A stretch of DNA of 64,000 nucleotides from Ampullaceana balthica (taxonomy: Eukaryota; Mollusca; Gastropoda; Lymnaeidae): positions 1,209,913-1,273,912 of the forward strand of contig CALYLW010000136.1 of NCBI GenBank assembly GCA_944989445.1, given 5' to 3'. The notes beneath the pieces are model-generated. The model did no database searches, had not been told where the DNA came from, and saw nothing but the letters and a program-made list of their open reading frames with translations. The translations under genes were made by a program, and so were the position numbers. Below, in pieces: positions 22,923 through 33,803 of the stretch (position 1 is the first letter of the stretch; the number at the start of each line of letters is the position of its first letter).

Positions 22923-23034
22923 TGAAGACGATTCAAGTGTGATTTTTAAACAATCTTCACCAGACATCTCCTACCACAGATATTCTCTTCAAACAACAAG
23001 GTTTGACGATGATGCGGCACCTTTTCAGGAATGA
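22923..23034 (+). CDS. possible terminal exon next to the 18-bp array
   Basis: After acceptor-like TTTTATGCAG the phase-2 frame is open for 37 codons: EDDSSVIFKQSSPDISYHRY, then an acidic RFDDDAAPF stretch and a stop, 10 bases before the array. The acidic, serine-rich composition would suit a cytoplasmic tail, but no upstream exon in phase was found. Low confidence. Confidence 0.2.
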
Positions 23035-23044
23035 AACGCGTGAA

Positions 23045-26000
23045 ATCCCCAAGTCTCACATTATCCAAAGTCTCACATTGTCCCCAAGTCTCATATTGTC
23101 CAAAAGTCTCACAATGTCCACAAGTCTCACATTGTCCACAAGTCTCACATTGTCCCCAAGTCTCACATTGTCCCCAAGTCTCACATTGTCCCCAAGTCTC
23201 ACATTGTCCCCAAGTCTCACATTGTCCACAAGTCTCACATTGTCCACAAGACTCATATTGTCCAAAAGTCTCACAATGTCCACAAGTCTCACATTGTCCA
23301 AAAGTCTCACATTGTCCACAAGTCTCACATTGTCCCCAAGTCTCACATTGTCCACAAATCTCACATTGTCCACAAGTTTCACATTGTCCACAAGTCTCAC
23401 ATTGTCCACAAGTCTCACATTGTCCACAAGTCTCACATTGTCCACAAGTCTCACATTGTCCTCAAGTCTCACATTGTCCACAAGTCTCACATTGTCCACA
23501 AGTCTCACATTGTACACAAGTCTCACATTGTCCTCAAGTGTCACATTGTCCACAAGTCTCACATTGTCCTCAAGTCTCACATTGTCCACAAGTCTCACAT
23601 TGTCCACAAGTCTCACATTGTACACAAGTCTCACATTGTCCACAAGTGTCACATTGTCCCCAAGTGTCACATTGTCCACAAGTCTCACATTGTCCACAAG
23701 TCTCACATTGTCCCCAAGTGTCACATTGTCCACAAGTCTCACATTGTCCCCAATTGTCACATTGTCCACAAGTCTCACATTGTCCACAAGTCACACATTG
23801 TCCACAAAGTCTCACATTGTCCACAAGTGTCACATTGTCCACAAGTGTAACATTGTCCCCATGTGTCACATTGTTCACAATTCTCACATTGTCAGCAAGT
23901 CTCACATTGTCCACAAGTCTCATATTGTCCACAAGTCTCACATTGTCCACAAGTCTCACATTGTCCACAAGTCTCACATTGTCCACAAGTCTCACATTGT
24001 CCCCAAGTGACACATTGTCCACAAGTCTCACATTGTCCCCAAGTGTCACATTGTCCACAAGTCTCACATTGTCCACAAGTCACACATTGTCCACAAGTCT
24101 CACATTGTCCACAAGTGTCACATTGACCACAAGTGTCACATTGTCCCCATGTGTCATATTGTCCACAAGTCTCACATTGTCCCCAAGTGTCAAATTGTCC
24201 ACAAGTCTCACATTGTCCACAAGTCTCACATTGTCCACAAGTCTCACATTGTCCACAAGTCTCACATTGTCCACAAGTCTCACATTGTCCACAAGTCTCA
24301 CATTGTCTTCAAGTGTCACATTGTCCAAAAGTCTCACATTGCCCACAAGTCACACATTGTCCACAAGTCTCACATTGTCCACAAGTCTCACATTGTTCAC
24401 AAGTCTCACATTGTCCACAAGTCTCACATGTCCACAAGTCTCACATTGTCCACAAGTCTCACATTGTCCACAAGTGTCAAATTGTCCACAAGTCTCACAT
24501 TGTCCACAAGTCTCACATTGTCCACAAGTCTCACATTGTCCACAAGTCTCACATTGTCCACAAGTCTCACATTGTCCACAAGTCTCACATTGTCCACAAG
24601 TCTCACATTGTCCACAAGTCTCACATTGTCCCCATGTGTCACATTGTCCACAAGTCTCACATTGTCCACAAGTCTCACATTGTCCACAAGTCTCACATTG
24701 TCCGCAAGTCTCACATTGTCCACAAGTCTCACATTGTCCCCAAGTGTCACATTGTCCACAAGTCTCACATTGTCCCCAAGTGTCACATTGTCCACAAGTC
24801 TCACATAGTCCACAAGTCACACATTGTCCACAAGTCTCACATTGTCCACAAGTGTCACATTGTCCACAAGTCTCACATTGTCCCCATGTGTCACATTGTC
24901 CACAAGTCTCACATTGCCCCCAAGTGTCAAATTGTCCACAAGTCTCACATTGTCCACAAGTCTCACATTGTCCACAAGTCTCACATTGTCCACAAGTCTC
25001 ACATTGTCCACAAGTCTCGATTTGTCTACAAGTCTCACATTGTCCACAAGTCTCACATTGTCCACAAGTCTCACATTGTCCACAAGTCTCACATTGTCCA
25101 CAAGTCTCACATTGTCCACAAGTCTCACATTGTCCACAAGTCTCACATTGTCCCCAAGTGTCACATTGTCCACAAGTCTCACATTGTCCACAAGTCACAC
25201 ATTGTCCACAAGTCTCACATTGTCCACAAGTCTCACATTGTCCACAAGTCTCACATTGTCCCCAAGTGTCACATTGTCCACAAGTCTCACATTGTCCACA
25301 AGTCACACATTGTCCACAAGTCTCACATTGTCCACAAGTGTCACATTGACCACAAGTGTCACATTGTCCCCATGTGTCATATTGTCCACAAGTCTCACAT
25401 TGTCCCCAAGTGTCAAATTGTCCACAAGTCTCACATTGTCCACAAGTCTCACATTGTCCACAAGTCTCACATTGTCCACAAGTCTCACATTGTCCACAAG
25501 TCTCACATTGTCCACAAGTCTCACATTGTCTTCAAGTGTCACATTGTCCAAAAGTCTCACATTGCCCACAAGTCACACATTGTCCACAAGTCTCACATTG
25601 TCCACAAGTCTCACATTGTTCACAAGTCTCACATTGTCCACAAGTCTCACATTGTCCACAAGTCTCACATGTCCACAAGTCTCACATTGTCCACAAGTCT
25701 CACATTGTCCACAAGTGTCAAATTGTCCACAAGTCTCACATTGTCCACAAGTCTCACATTGTCCACAAGTCTCACATTGTCCACAAGTCTCACATTGTCC
25801 ACAAGTCTCACATTGTCCACAAGTCTCACATTGTCCACAAGTCTCACATTGTCCGCAAGTCTCACATTGTCCACAAGTCTCACATTGTCCCCAAGTGTCA
25901 CATTGTCCACAAGTCTCACATTGTCCCCAAGTGTCACATTGTCCACAAGTCTCACATAGTCCACAAGTCACACATTGTCCACAAGTCTCACATTGTCCAC

Positions 26001-29000
26001 AAGTGTCACATTGTCCACAAGTCTCACATTGTCCCCATGTGTCACATTGTCCACAAGTCTCACATTGCCCCCAAGTGTCAAATTGTCCACAAGTCTCACA
26101 TTGTCCACAAGTCTCACATTGTCCACAAGTCTCACATTGTCCACAAGTCTCACATTGTCCACAAGTCTCGATTTGTCTACAAGTCTCACATTGTCCACAA
26201 GTCTCACATTGTCCACAAGTCTCACATTGTCCACAAGTCTCACATTGTCCACAAGTCTCACATTGTCCACAAGTCTCACATTGTCCACAAGTCTCACATT
26301 GTCCCCATGTGTCACATTGTCCACAAGTCTCACATTGTCCACAAGTCTCACATTGTCCAAAAGTCTCACATTGTCCGCAAGTCTCACATTGTCCACAAGT
26401 CTCACATTGTCCCCAAGTGTCACATTGTCCACAAGTCTCACATTGTCCCCAAGTGTCACATTGTCCACAAGTCTCACATAGTCCACAAGTCACACATTGT
26501 CCACAAGTCTCACATTGTCCACAAGTGTCACATTGTCCACAAGTCTCACATTGTCCCCATGTGTCACATTGTCCACAAGTCTCACATTGCCCCCAAGTGT
26601 CAAATTGTCCACAAGTCTCACATTGTCCACAAGTCTCACATTGTCCACAAGTCTCACATTGTCCACAAGTCTCACATTGTCCACAAGTCTCGATTTGTCT
26701 ACAAGTCTCACATTGTCCACAAGTCTCACATTGTCCATAAGTCTCACATTCTCCACAAGTCTCACATTGTCCACAAGTCTCACATTTTCCCCAAGCGTCA
26801 CATTGTCCACAAGTCTCACATTGTCCCCAAGTGTCACATTGTCCACAAGTGTCAAATTGTCCACAAGTCTCACATTGTCCACAAGTCTCACATTGTCCCC
26901 AAGTGTCACATTGTCCACAAGTCTCACATTGTCCACAAGTCACACATTGTCCACAAGTCTCACATTGTCCACAAGTGTCACATTGACCACAAGTGTCACA
27001 TTGTCCCCATGTGTCATATTGTCCACAAGTCTCACATTGTCCCCAAGTGTCAAATTGTCCACAAGTCTCACATTGTCCACAAGTCTTACATTGTCCACAA
27101 GTCTCACATTGTCCACAAGTCTCACATTGTCCACAAGTCTCACATTGTCTTCAAGTGTCACATTGTCCAAAAGTCTCACATTGCCCACAAGTCACACATT
27201 GTCCACAAGTCTCACATTGTCCACAAGTCTCACATTGTTCACAAGTCTCACATTGTCCACAAGTCTCACATGTCCACAAGTCTCACATTGTCCACAAGTC
27301 TCACATTGTCCACAAGTGTCAAATTGTCCACAAGTCTCACATTGTCCACAAGTCTCACATTGTCCACAAGTCTCACATTGTCCACAAGTCTCACATTGTC
27401 CACAAGTCTCACATTGTCCACAAGTCTCACATTGTCCACAAGTCTCACATTGTCCACAAGTCTCACATTGTCCCCATGTGTCACATTGTCCACAAGTCTC
27501 ACATTGTCCACAAGTCTCACATTGTCCACAAGTCTCACATTGTCCGCAAGTCTCACATTGTCCACAAGTCTCACATTGTCCCCAAGTGTCACATTGTCCA
27601 CAAGTCTCACAATGTCCCCAAGTGTCACATTGTCCACAAGTCTCACATAGTCCACAAGTCACACATTGTCCACAAGTCTCACATTGTCCACAAGTGTCAC
27701 ATTGTCCACAAGTCTCACATTGTCCCCATGTGTCACATTGTCCACAAGTCTCACATTGCCCCCAAGTGTCAAATTGTCCACAAGTCTCACATTGTCCACA
27801 AGTCTCACATTGTCCACAAGTCTCACATTGTCCACAAGTCTCACATTGTCCACAAGTCTCGATTTGTCTACAAGTCTCACATTGTCCACAAGTCTCACAT
27901 TGTCCACAAGTCTCACATTGTCCACAAGTCTCACATTGTCCACAAGTCTCACATTGTCCACAAGTCTCACATTGTCCACAAGTCTCACATTGTCCCCATG
28001 TGTCACATTGTCCACAAGTCTCACATTGTCCACAAGTCTCACATTGTCCACAAGTCTCACATTGTCCGCAAGTCTCACATTGTCCACAAGTCTCACATTG
28101 TCCCCAAGTGTCACATTGTCCACAAGTCTCACATTGTCCCCAAGTGTCACATTGTCCACAAGTCTCACATAGTCCACAAGTCACACATTGTCCACAAGTC
28201 TCACATTGTCCACAAGTGTCACATTGTCCACAAGTCTCACATTGTCCCCATGTGTCACATTGTCCACAAGTCTCACATTGCCCCCAAGTGTCAAATTGTC
28301 CACAAGTCTCACATTGTCCACAAGTCTCACATTGTCCACAAGTCTCACATTGTCCACAAGTCTCACATTGTCCACAAGTCTCGATTTGTCTACAAGTCTC
28401 ACATTGTCCACAAGTCTCACATTGTCCATAAGTCTCACATTCTCCACAAGTCTCACATTGTCCACAAGTCTCACATTTTCCCCAAGCGTCACATTGTCCA
28501 CAAGTCTCACATTGTCCCCAAGTGTCACATTGTCCACAAGTCTCACATTGTCCACAAGTCACACATTGTCCACAAGTCTCACATTGTCCACAAGTGTCAC
28601 ATTGTCCACAAGTCTCACATTGTCCCCATGTGTCACATTGTCCACAAGTCTCACATTTCCCCCAAGTGTCAAATTGTCCACAAGTCTCACATTGTCCACA
28701 AGTCTCATATTGTCCACAAGTCTCACATTGTCCACAAGTCTCACATTGTCTACAAGTCTCACATTGTCCTCAAATGTCACATTGTCCTCAAGTGTCACAT
28801 TGTCCACAAGTCTCACATTGTCCACAAGTCTCACATTGTCCACAAGTCTCACATTGTCCACAAGTGTCAAATTGTCCACAAGTCTCACATTGTCCACAAG
28901 TCTCAAATTGTCCACAAGTCTCACATTGTCCACAAGTCTCACATTGTCCACAAGTCTCAAATTGTCCACAAATCTCACATTGTCCACAAGTGTCACATTG

Positions 29001-29752
29001 TCCACAAGTCTCACATTGTCCCCATGTGTCACATTGTCCACAAGTCTCACATTTCCCCCAAGTGTCAAATTGTCCACAAGTCTCACATTGTCCACAAGTC
29101 TCATATTGTCCACAAGTCTCACATTGTCCACAAGTCTCACATTGTCTACAAGTCTCACATTGTCCTCAAGTGTCACATTGTCCTCAAGTGTCACATTGTC
29201 CACAAGTCTCACATTGTCCACAAGTCTCACATTGTCCACAAGTCTCACATTGTCCACAAGTGTCAAATTGTCCACAAGTCTCACATTGTCCACAAGTCTC
29301 AAATTGTCCACAAGTCTCACATTGTCCACAAGTCTCACATTGTCCACAAGTCTCACATTGTCCACAAGTCTCACATTGTCCACAAGTCTCACATTGTCCA
29401 CAAGTCTCACATTGTCCACAAGTCTCACATTGTCCACAAGTCCACATTGTCCACAAGTCTCACATTGTCCACAAGTCTCACATTGTCCACAAGTCTCACA
29501 TTGTCCACAAGTCTCACATTGTCCACAAGTCTCACATTGTCCACAAGTCTCACATTGTCCACAAGTCTCACATTGTCCTCAAGTCTCACATTGTCCACAA
29601 GCCTCACATTGTCCACAAGTCTCACATTGTCCACAAGTCTCACATTGTCCACAAGTCTCACATTGTCCACAAGTCTCACATTGTCCACAAGTCTCACATT
29701 GTACACAAGTCTCACATTGTCCACAAGTCTCACATTGTCCACAAGTCTCCCA
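23045..29752 (+). repeat. 6.7-kb tandem array, 18-bp unit
   Basis: About 370 copies of CCACAAGTCTCACATTGT with frequent single-base variants (CCCC for CCAC, GTGTCAC for GTCTCAC, CACACATTG). It is organised at a higher level: the rare variant TCTCGATTTGTCTAC recurs at 25019, 26170, 26692, 27861 and 28383 (steps 1151, 522, 1169, 522), and CATTGACCAC recurs at about 24123, 25347 and 26985. Blocks of 29 units (522 bp) and of about 1.15-1.6 kb have therefore been duplicated. The unit is 18 bp with no stop in five of six frames, which alone explains long repetitive readings such as PQVSHC, CETCGQ or NVRLVD. I do not call any of these a gene. Confidence 0.95.
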
Positions 29753-29964
29753 TGGTCATACTTTCAGTCTAAAAATAACTTGCAGCTTTTCTAGTGCCAT
29801 CGGCCATATTACTGCTGCAATTTTCAAGTCTATTGTGAATGATTTATGTACTACCTTTTCTGTGCTAGAAAATTAGCTTATCTGAACAACTGGGAAGTGC
29901 TTCCCTTTGCTGACCTTGAGTTTGCCTCACATTCACTGGGGATATGCTTTTAAAAAGTGTTTTG

Positions 29965-30118
29965 TCAACCAATGTTTCCTTTAAGCTGAGCGGCCGCGCA
30001 GATATCTGACCGACGCCGCGCAGCAGTATACAATTACCGCGCAGCAAATTTACTAAAATATTGCATTAAAATGGATGCTGGGCAACTTTGCACTTGCTTT
30101 TATTTTTACTTTGCACTC
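29965..30118 (-). repeat. short dispersed repeat with CAGATATCTG motif
   Basis: On the minus strand this shares CAGATATCTGCG(C/T)GG and GCTTAAAGG(G)AACATTG with 31914-32005 and, more weakly, with 47060-47225. TGTTCCCT-type ends are visible at 31914. Non-coding. Confidence 0.5.
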
Positions 30119-31230
30119 GGAGCATTGAACCTAAGATGGACAATTTCTGTCAGCCCATCTAACACGCTAGCTACTGTGTGCTTTGGTTATGACGATGTAG
30201 CAACCATTGAAAAGTAATCGTTGATTGTTACCAATGTGAGTATAGATACAAGGATGGTTGTAAACAGCATCAGTCTTTTACCTTTAAATAGACCAAAGAA
30301 TACTTAAACAACTTATGTATGGGGTTGAACGGCAGTAACATGTGAAAGGGCGTTTAGGCTACACTTGACACTTGTTACTTCATCAGAAATGTCAACAAAG
30401 AAAAAAAAAGTAAAGAAACACACTTAAAACTTGGGAAGTAACAGAAGATATATTTTTTAAACGGTGGTAATGTAATGTAACCGCGTTTGATATTTCAATT
30501 ATTGCAATTTAAAGAAGGTAGAAGATATATGTTTAAAAAAATGGCTTGACTTTTTAAATTAAAAAAAAATTAAATAACAAAGAAAGATAACAAAAAATAG
30601 TTTTTAAAATTTCCTTAAACACCCTACACCAATTAAGACCATGAAGAAGTGGAGACGAACATCTTAGTGTCACAATAGCATTTAATAAGCTAAAGTCATG
30701 TGCACTTATACAGAATTATTTTATTATTTTTAAAAAACCTACTATTTTCTGCACCGAGTTACCGCATTACTGAATTTACTGGAGTAATGTAAAATCCGTT
30801 TATTATTTCTTTGATAAAAGTAAATTAACTTTTAAACAAAATGCTTCTTGTTAGTAAATTTGAATTTCATTTTCAAAGTTGTCAGTCGTAAATGTATGTC
30901 CCCAAACTCTCTTTTTCAAGCCTTTTTCAAATGATCTTGCCATTTGGTGAAAAGTCAGTCGGTAAACGATGTTTTATGGATTTCGACGGTCAAATAATTA
31001 CACACCTTTCAAATTAGTTCCAAACATCGTTAAATGATTGTAATATTATCCACACACAAAATGTGTAAAATTTGGTATATAATCGATATTATTAATTAAC
31101 TTGTTTTGCTTTTCGCTGGAATCATGCATTACGAGTTTTCCCCCTTCCATAAAGAGTAATGTAGACTATAGACTATAGAGCTGAACCTTCTGTAAACGCG
31201 TCCACCCCCAATCACCCTGCCAAATTGGCT
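30119..31230. other. interval without a recognised gene
   Basis: AT-rich with poly-A stretches (30390-30600). 30880-31010 has a more complex, repeat-like composition but no phase-consistent exon. Confidence 0.4.
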
Positions 31231-31269
31231 GTACACATTTTTAAAGTTAGCATTCACAGTAATTCACGC

Positions 31270-31530
31270 AAACTACTTAGGGGCAGTACGTCACGCTCCA
31301 GAGGGGGAGGGGGTGTAAGAAAGTGTGACAGGGGGAGAGGGGGGGTCCGGCCACGTGTGACGTCACATGTGTTTTCTATTAAATTTTAATTATTTTGTTA
31401 ATAAAAATAACAAAATTTGTTCGAAAGTGTGACGTACTTTAGGGGGGGTGGGTCTGAATTTTATGACAGTTTGTGACAGGGGGGGGTAAAATGGTAAAAA
31501 ATGGCGTGACGTACCTTATGGACAGGCCCT
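31270..31530. mobile_element. MITE with GTACGTCACG ends
   Basis: Left GGGGCAGTACGTCACGCTCC and right GGCGTGACGTACCTTATGGA, then CAGGCCCT, are inverted. Purine tracts (GAGGGGGGG) and TGTGACGTCACA lie inside. Related to 14105-14540. Confidence 0.5.
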
Positions 31531-31913
31531 TTTAAGTAAAATCGTATACTTTTCTCAAGTTTGGCCAAATTCCACAAGTTATGTATGGGTGTGAATAATG
31601 TCTATATACCTGTCCTAGCACTCACCAAACACATCATCCACATCCATCATGATCCAAAACGAAACACAAGGAAGCCCCTCAATGGTGAGAATGATACAAT
31701 ATATACCGTTTGGGGCTTGTGGATGAAGACATTTATACTAATAGAATTTATACTTAAATAGTATGTCTAGCTATAGCAGCTGCGTAACACGGAGGATCTT
31801 GATTACGCAAGAGAAACCACTGAATCATCTCTAAGGTAATGATCAGCCAATACATAAGGTATTTCAAATAGTATAATATCCATTTCTTTGTGTCATGGGA
31901 CTTATGTTCCCTA

Positions 31914-32005
31914 TAACGTTCGTTGGTCCGTGTGCAAAGTGAAAAAACTCGTGTGCAAAGTGGCGTCGATCAGATATCTGCGTGGCTTATTGCTTAAAGG
32001 GAACA
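31914..32005 (+). repeat. short inverted-end repeat (TGTTCCCT)
   Basis: Begins TGTTCCCTATAACG and ends GCTTAAAGGGAACA; contains GTGTGCAAAGTG twice and CAGATATCTGCGTGG. See the relative at 29965. Confidence 0.5.
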
Positions 32006-32009
32006 TTGC

Positions 32010-33000
32010 ATGGGAACGCTAGTCTTTTTTCTCAAAAATAATACATCATATAGAATATATATTTATATACATATATTTTCTCAAAAATAAGCTGTTAATA
32101 CCGAGGGCTTACAGTTTAGACAATACCCTTCATTTTCCCTTACTCAACATCGGCTTTAACCTATAGAATTATAGAATCCATTTTCCCGATTGAAATATCA
32201 AAGTACTCTAAAAATAATATGTAATCGATTTATCTTGGTGCTTCCCTCCCACCACACCATCAACCTAAAAACTTAACGGTTTATAAGTGAATGAGCTCTG
32301 GGTTTAACATACATATAATTTTTTTAAAATCCCGTTAAAGCATCTATTATTACTCTTAAATTTAAATGAATTAAACAAGTTTTTATTAAAGGGAGTTTTT
32401 TTAAAATAATAAAATAAGATGTACTGTTTGTTGATATGTTAATTTTAAAAGAACAAATCTTTCGTTTACAAAATGAAAAGAAAAATATGCATGTTTAGAA
32501 TTCATTTTATTTTATTAAATGAATTATACTTGTAATTTTTTAATGTACAAAAATATGCACGAAATAATATTTAAAAAGTGATCATTAAACAAACAGATCA
32601 CTAAAAACAAATTACTTAAAAATAAAATTATGAAAAATTAGGACGAAACTCAATGAAAAAACAATAACAGTGAAGTTTTTTTTCTGCAAACCAAAGAAAA
32701 CGTTCTTGAAAACCTAAGGATCACATGGGAGAGGAATGTCTTAAGAGAGTTTGGACCAATAGGAATAACTTGATGGTGTTTGGGGGGGGGGTTGGATCCA
32801 GAATAAGTCCATGAAAGCAATAAACTTCTGCTTAGAAAGAGCGTCTGTAGTATATAAAATCATACACAACTGCAATTTGTCGAGAGAATTTATTAACCAA
32901 GATTGTACCAATAGATGCTTATTATTACTATTTTTTTTCATAAGAGGAAAGGAAATCTAATTTTATCTGGAAACATATTTTTAATAAGTTAAATGTAAAA
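32010..33000. other. interval without a recognised gene
   Basis: Very AT-rich, with homopolymer runs and one GGGGGGGGG tract near 32784. No exon on either strand. Confidence 0.5.
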
Positions 33001-33009
33001 AAAATCTTT

Positions 33010-33395
33010 TTTTTAAAAGGACACGCTTTTATTTACAAACATTTACAGACTGAAACGCGCTGATCTCCCCTGCCCTTGATGTAAACACCGGAATTCGGTA
33101 AACGAGGGCTGGAGTGAAACCAGTGAGCCGTGGAGGTCAACTCTAGCAGACGACTATACATTCTAAATAGTGATAAATAGAGATAAACTAAAAACTGATT
33201 AATTTAATTACGGTACATTCGATCGATCTGAAATTTTGATACAATGCATTGTCATCCAAGATCTATCTGTGGTAAAATTTTGAAATCTCTAGGACCATCA
33301 GAAATGGTTTAATTTTACGTTTCAAGATTTGAAGGAAGGATGGATGGATGGATACAACATACAAACAGTGTGACTTAAATAAAAGCGTGTAAAAA
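33010..33395 (-). repeat. shared-core repeat, inverted, with A-family fragment
   Basis: Carries an A-element scrap (AACATTTACAGACTGAAACG) and then the inverse of the ACACGCTTTTATTTAAGTCA unit with its GGTACATTCGATCGATCTGA core. It lies 3' of Ig gene 1. Confidence 0.65.
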
Positions 33396-33708
33396 TGATA
33401 TACATCTGCTATGTTTGGTGTTTATATAACTATTACATAGTTAAATAGAAAGCATTCAAAACGTTTGATGGTAAGTTGTTCCAGTGAACTAGAATGGACT
33501 ATACTCAGTCCTTTGAAATTTTCTCCTATCGACTTCAAATAGACTTTCCCGTTGACCTTTGATGTTTTATTTGTTGCTGCTGTTATAAATTCCCTAGTTT
33601 CAGCAAGACCCAAGTGTGACAGATTTGCATTTACATCTTAAAGAATCTCTCTCAGGGACGTTTTGCAGAATTTCAAAGTGTCCATTTATTCACAATTTGT
33701 TGTTGTCC

Positions 33709-33803
33709 TTATAAATTTCTCAGTCTCACCACGACTCCTGTAATCAGTGCTGAGATCAAAATGTAGACAAGTTCGAAATCGTTCCTTGCCACTCCATTTC
33801 CAC
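33709..33803 (-). CDS. Ig gene 1 exon 5: membrane anchor and stop
   Basis: Acceptor TTTTCTCTCATCAG, then phase-1 frame GNGVARNDFELVYILISALI, TGVVVRLRNL and TAA at 33709-33711. The hydrophobic run is about 15 residues, short for a bilayer span; a GPI signal is an alternative, though the charged RLR end argues against it. Confidence 0.75.

Noticed and set aside
23045..29752. CRISPR-like direct repeats
   Set aside because: No unique spacers; units are contiguous, and the genome is clearly eukaryotic.
23003..29876. Very long reading frames on both strands (hundreds of residues, CPQVSH, STSLTL, VHKSHI, CETCGQ, NVRLVD repeats)
   Set aside because: They follow directly from an 18-bp unit lacking stops in five frames; frames overlap one another and have no start context, splice signals or non-repeat domain. 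The Cys-rich CETCGQ reading resembles a metal-binding repeat only by chance.
31561..31761. Histidine-rich open frame (IIHIHHDPKRNTRK) with a GTGAGA donor
   Set aside because: Both strands are similarly open, and the block has the look of a dispersed repeat. No partner exon was found.
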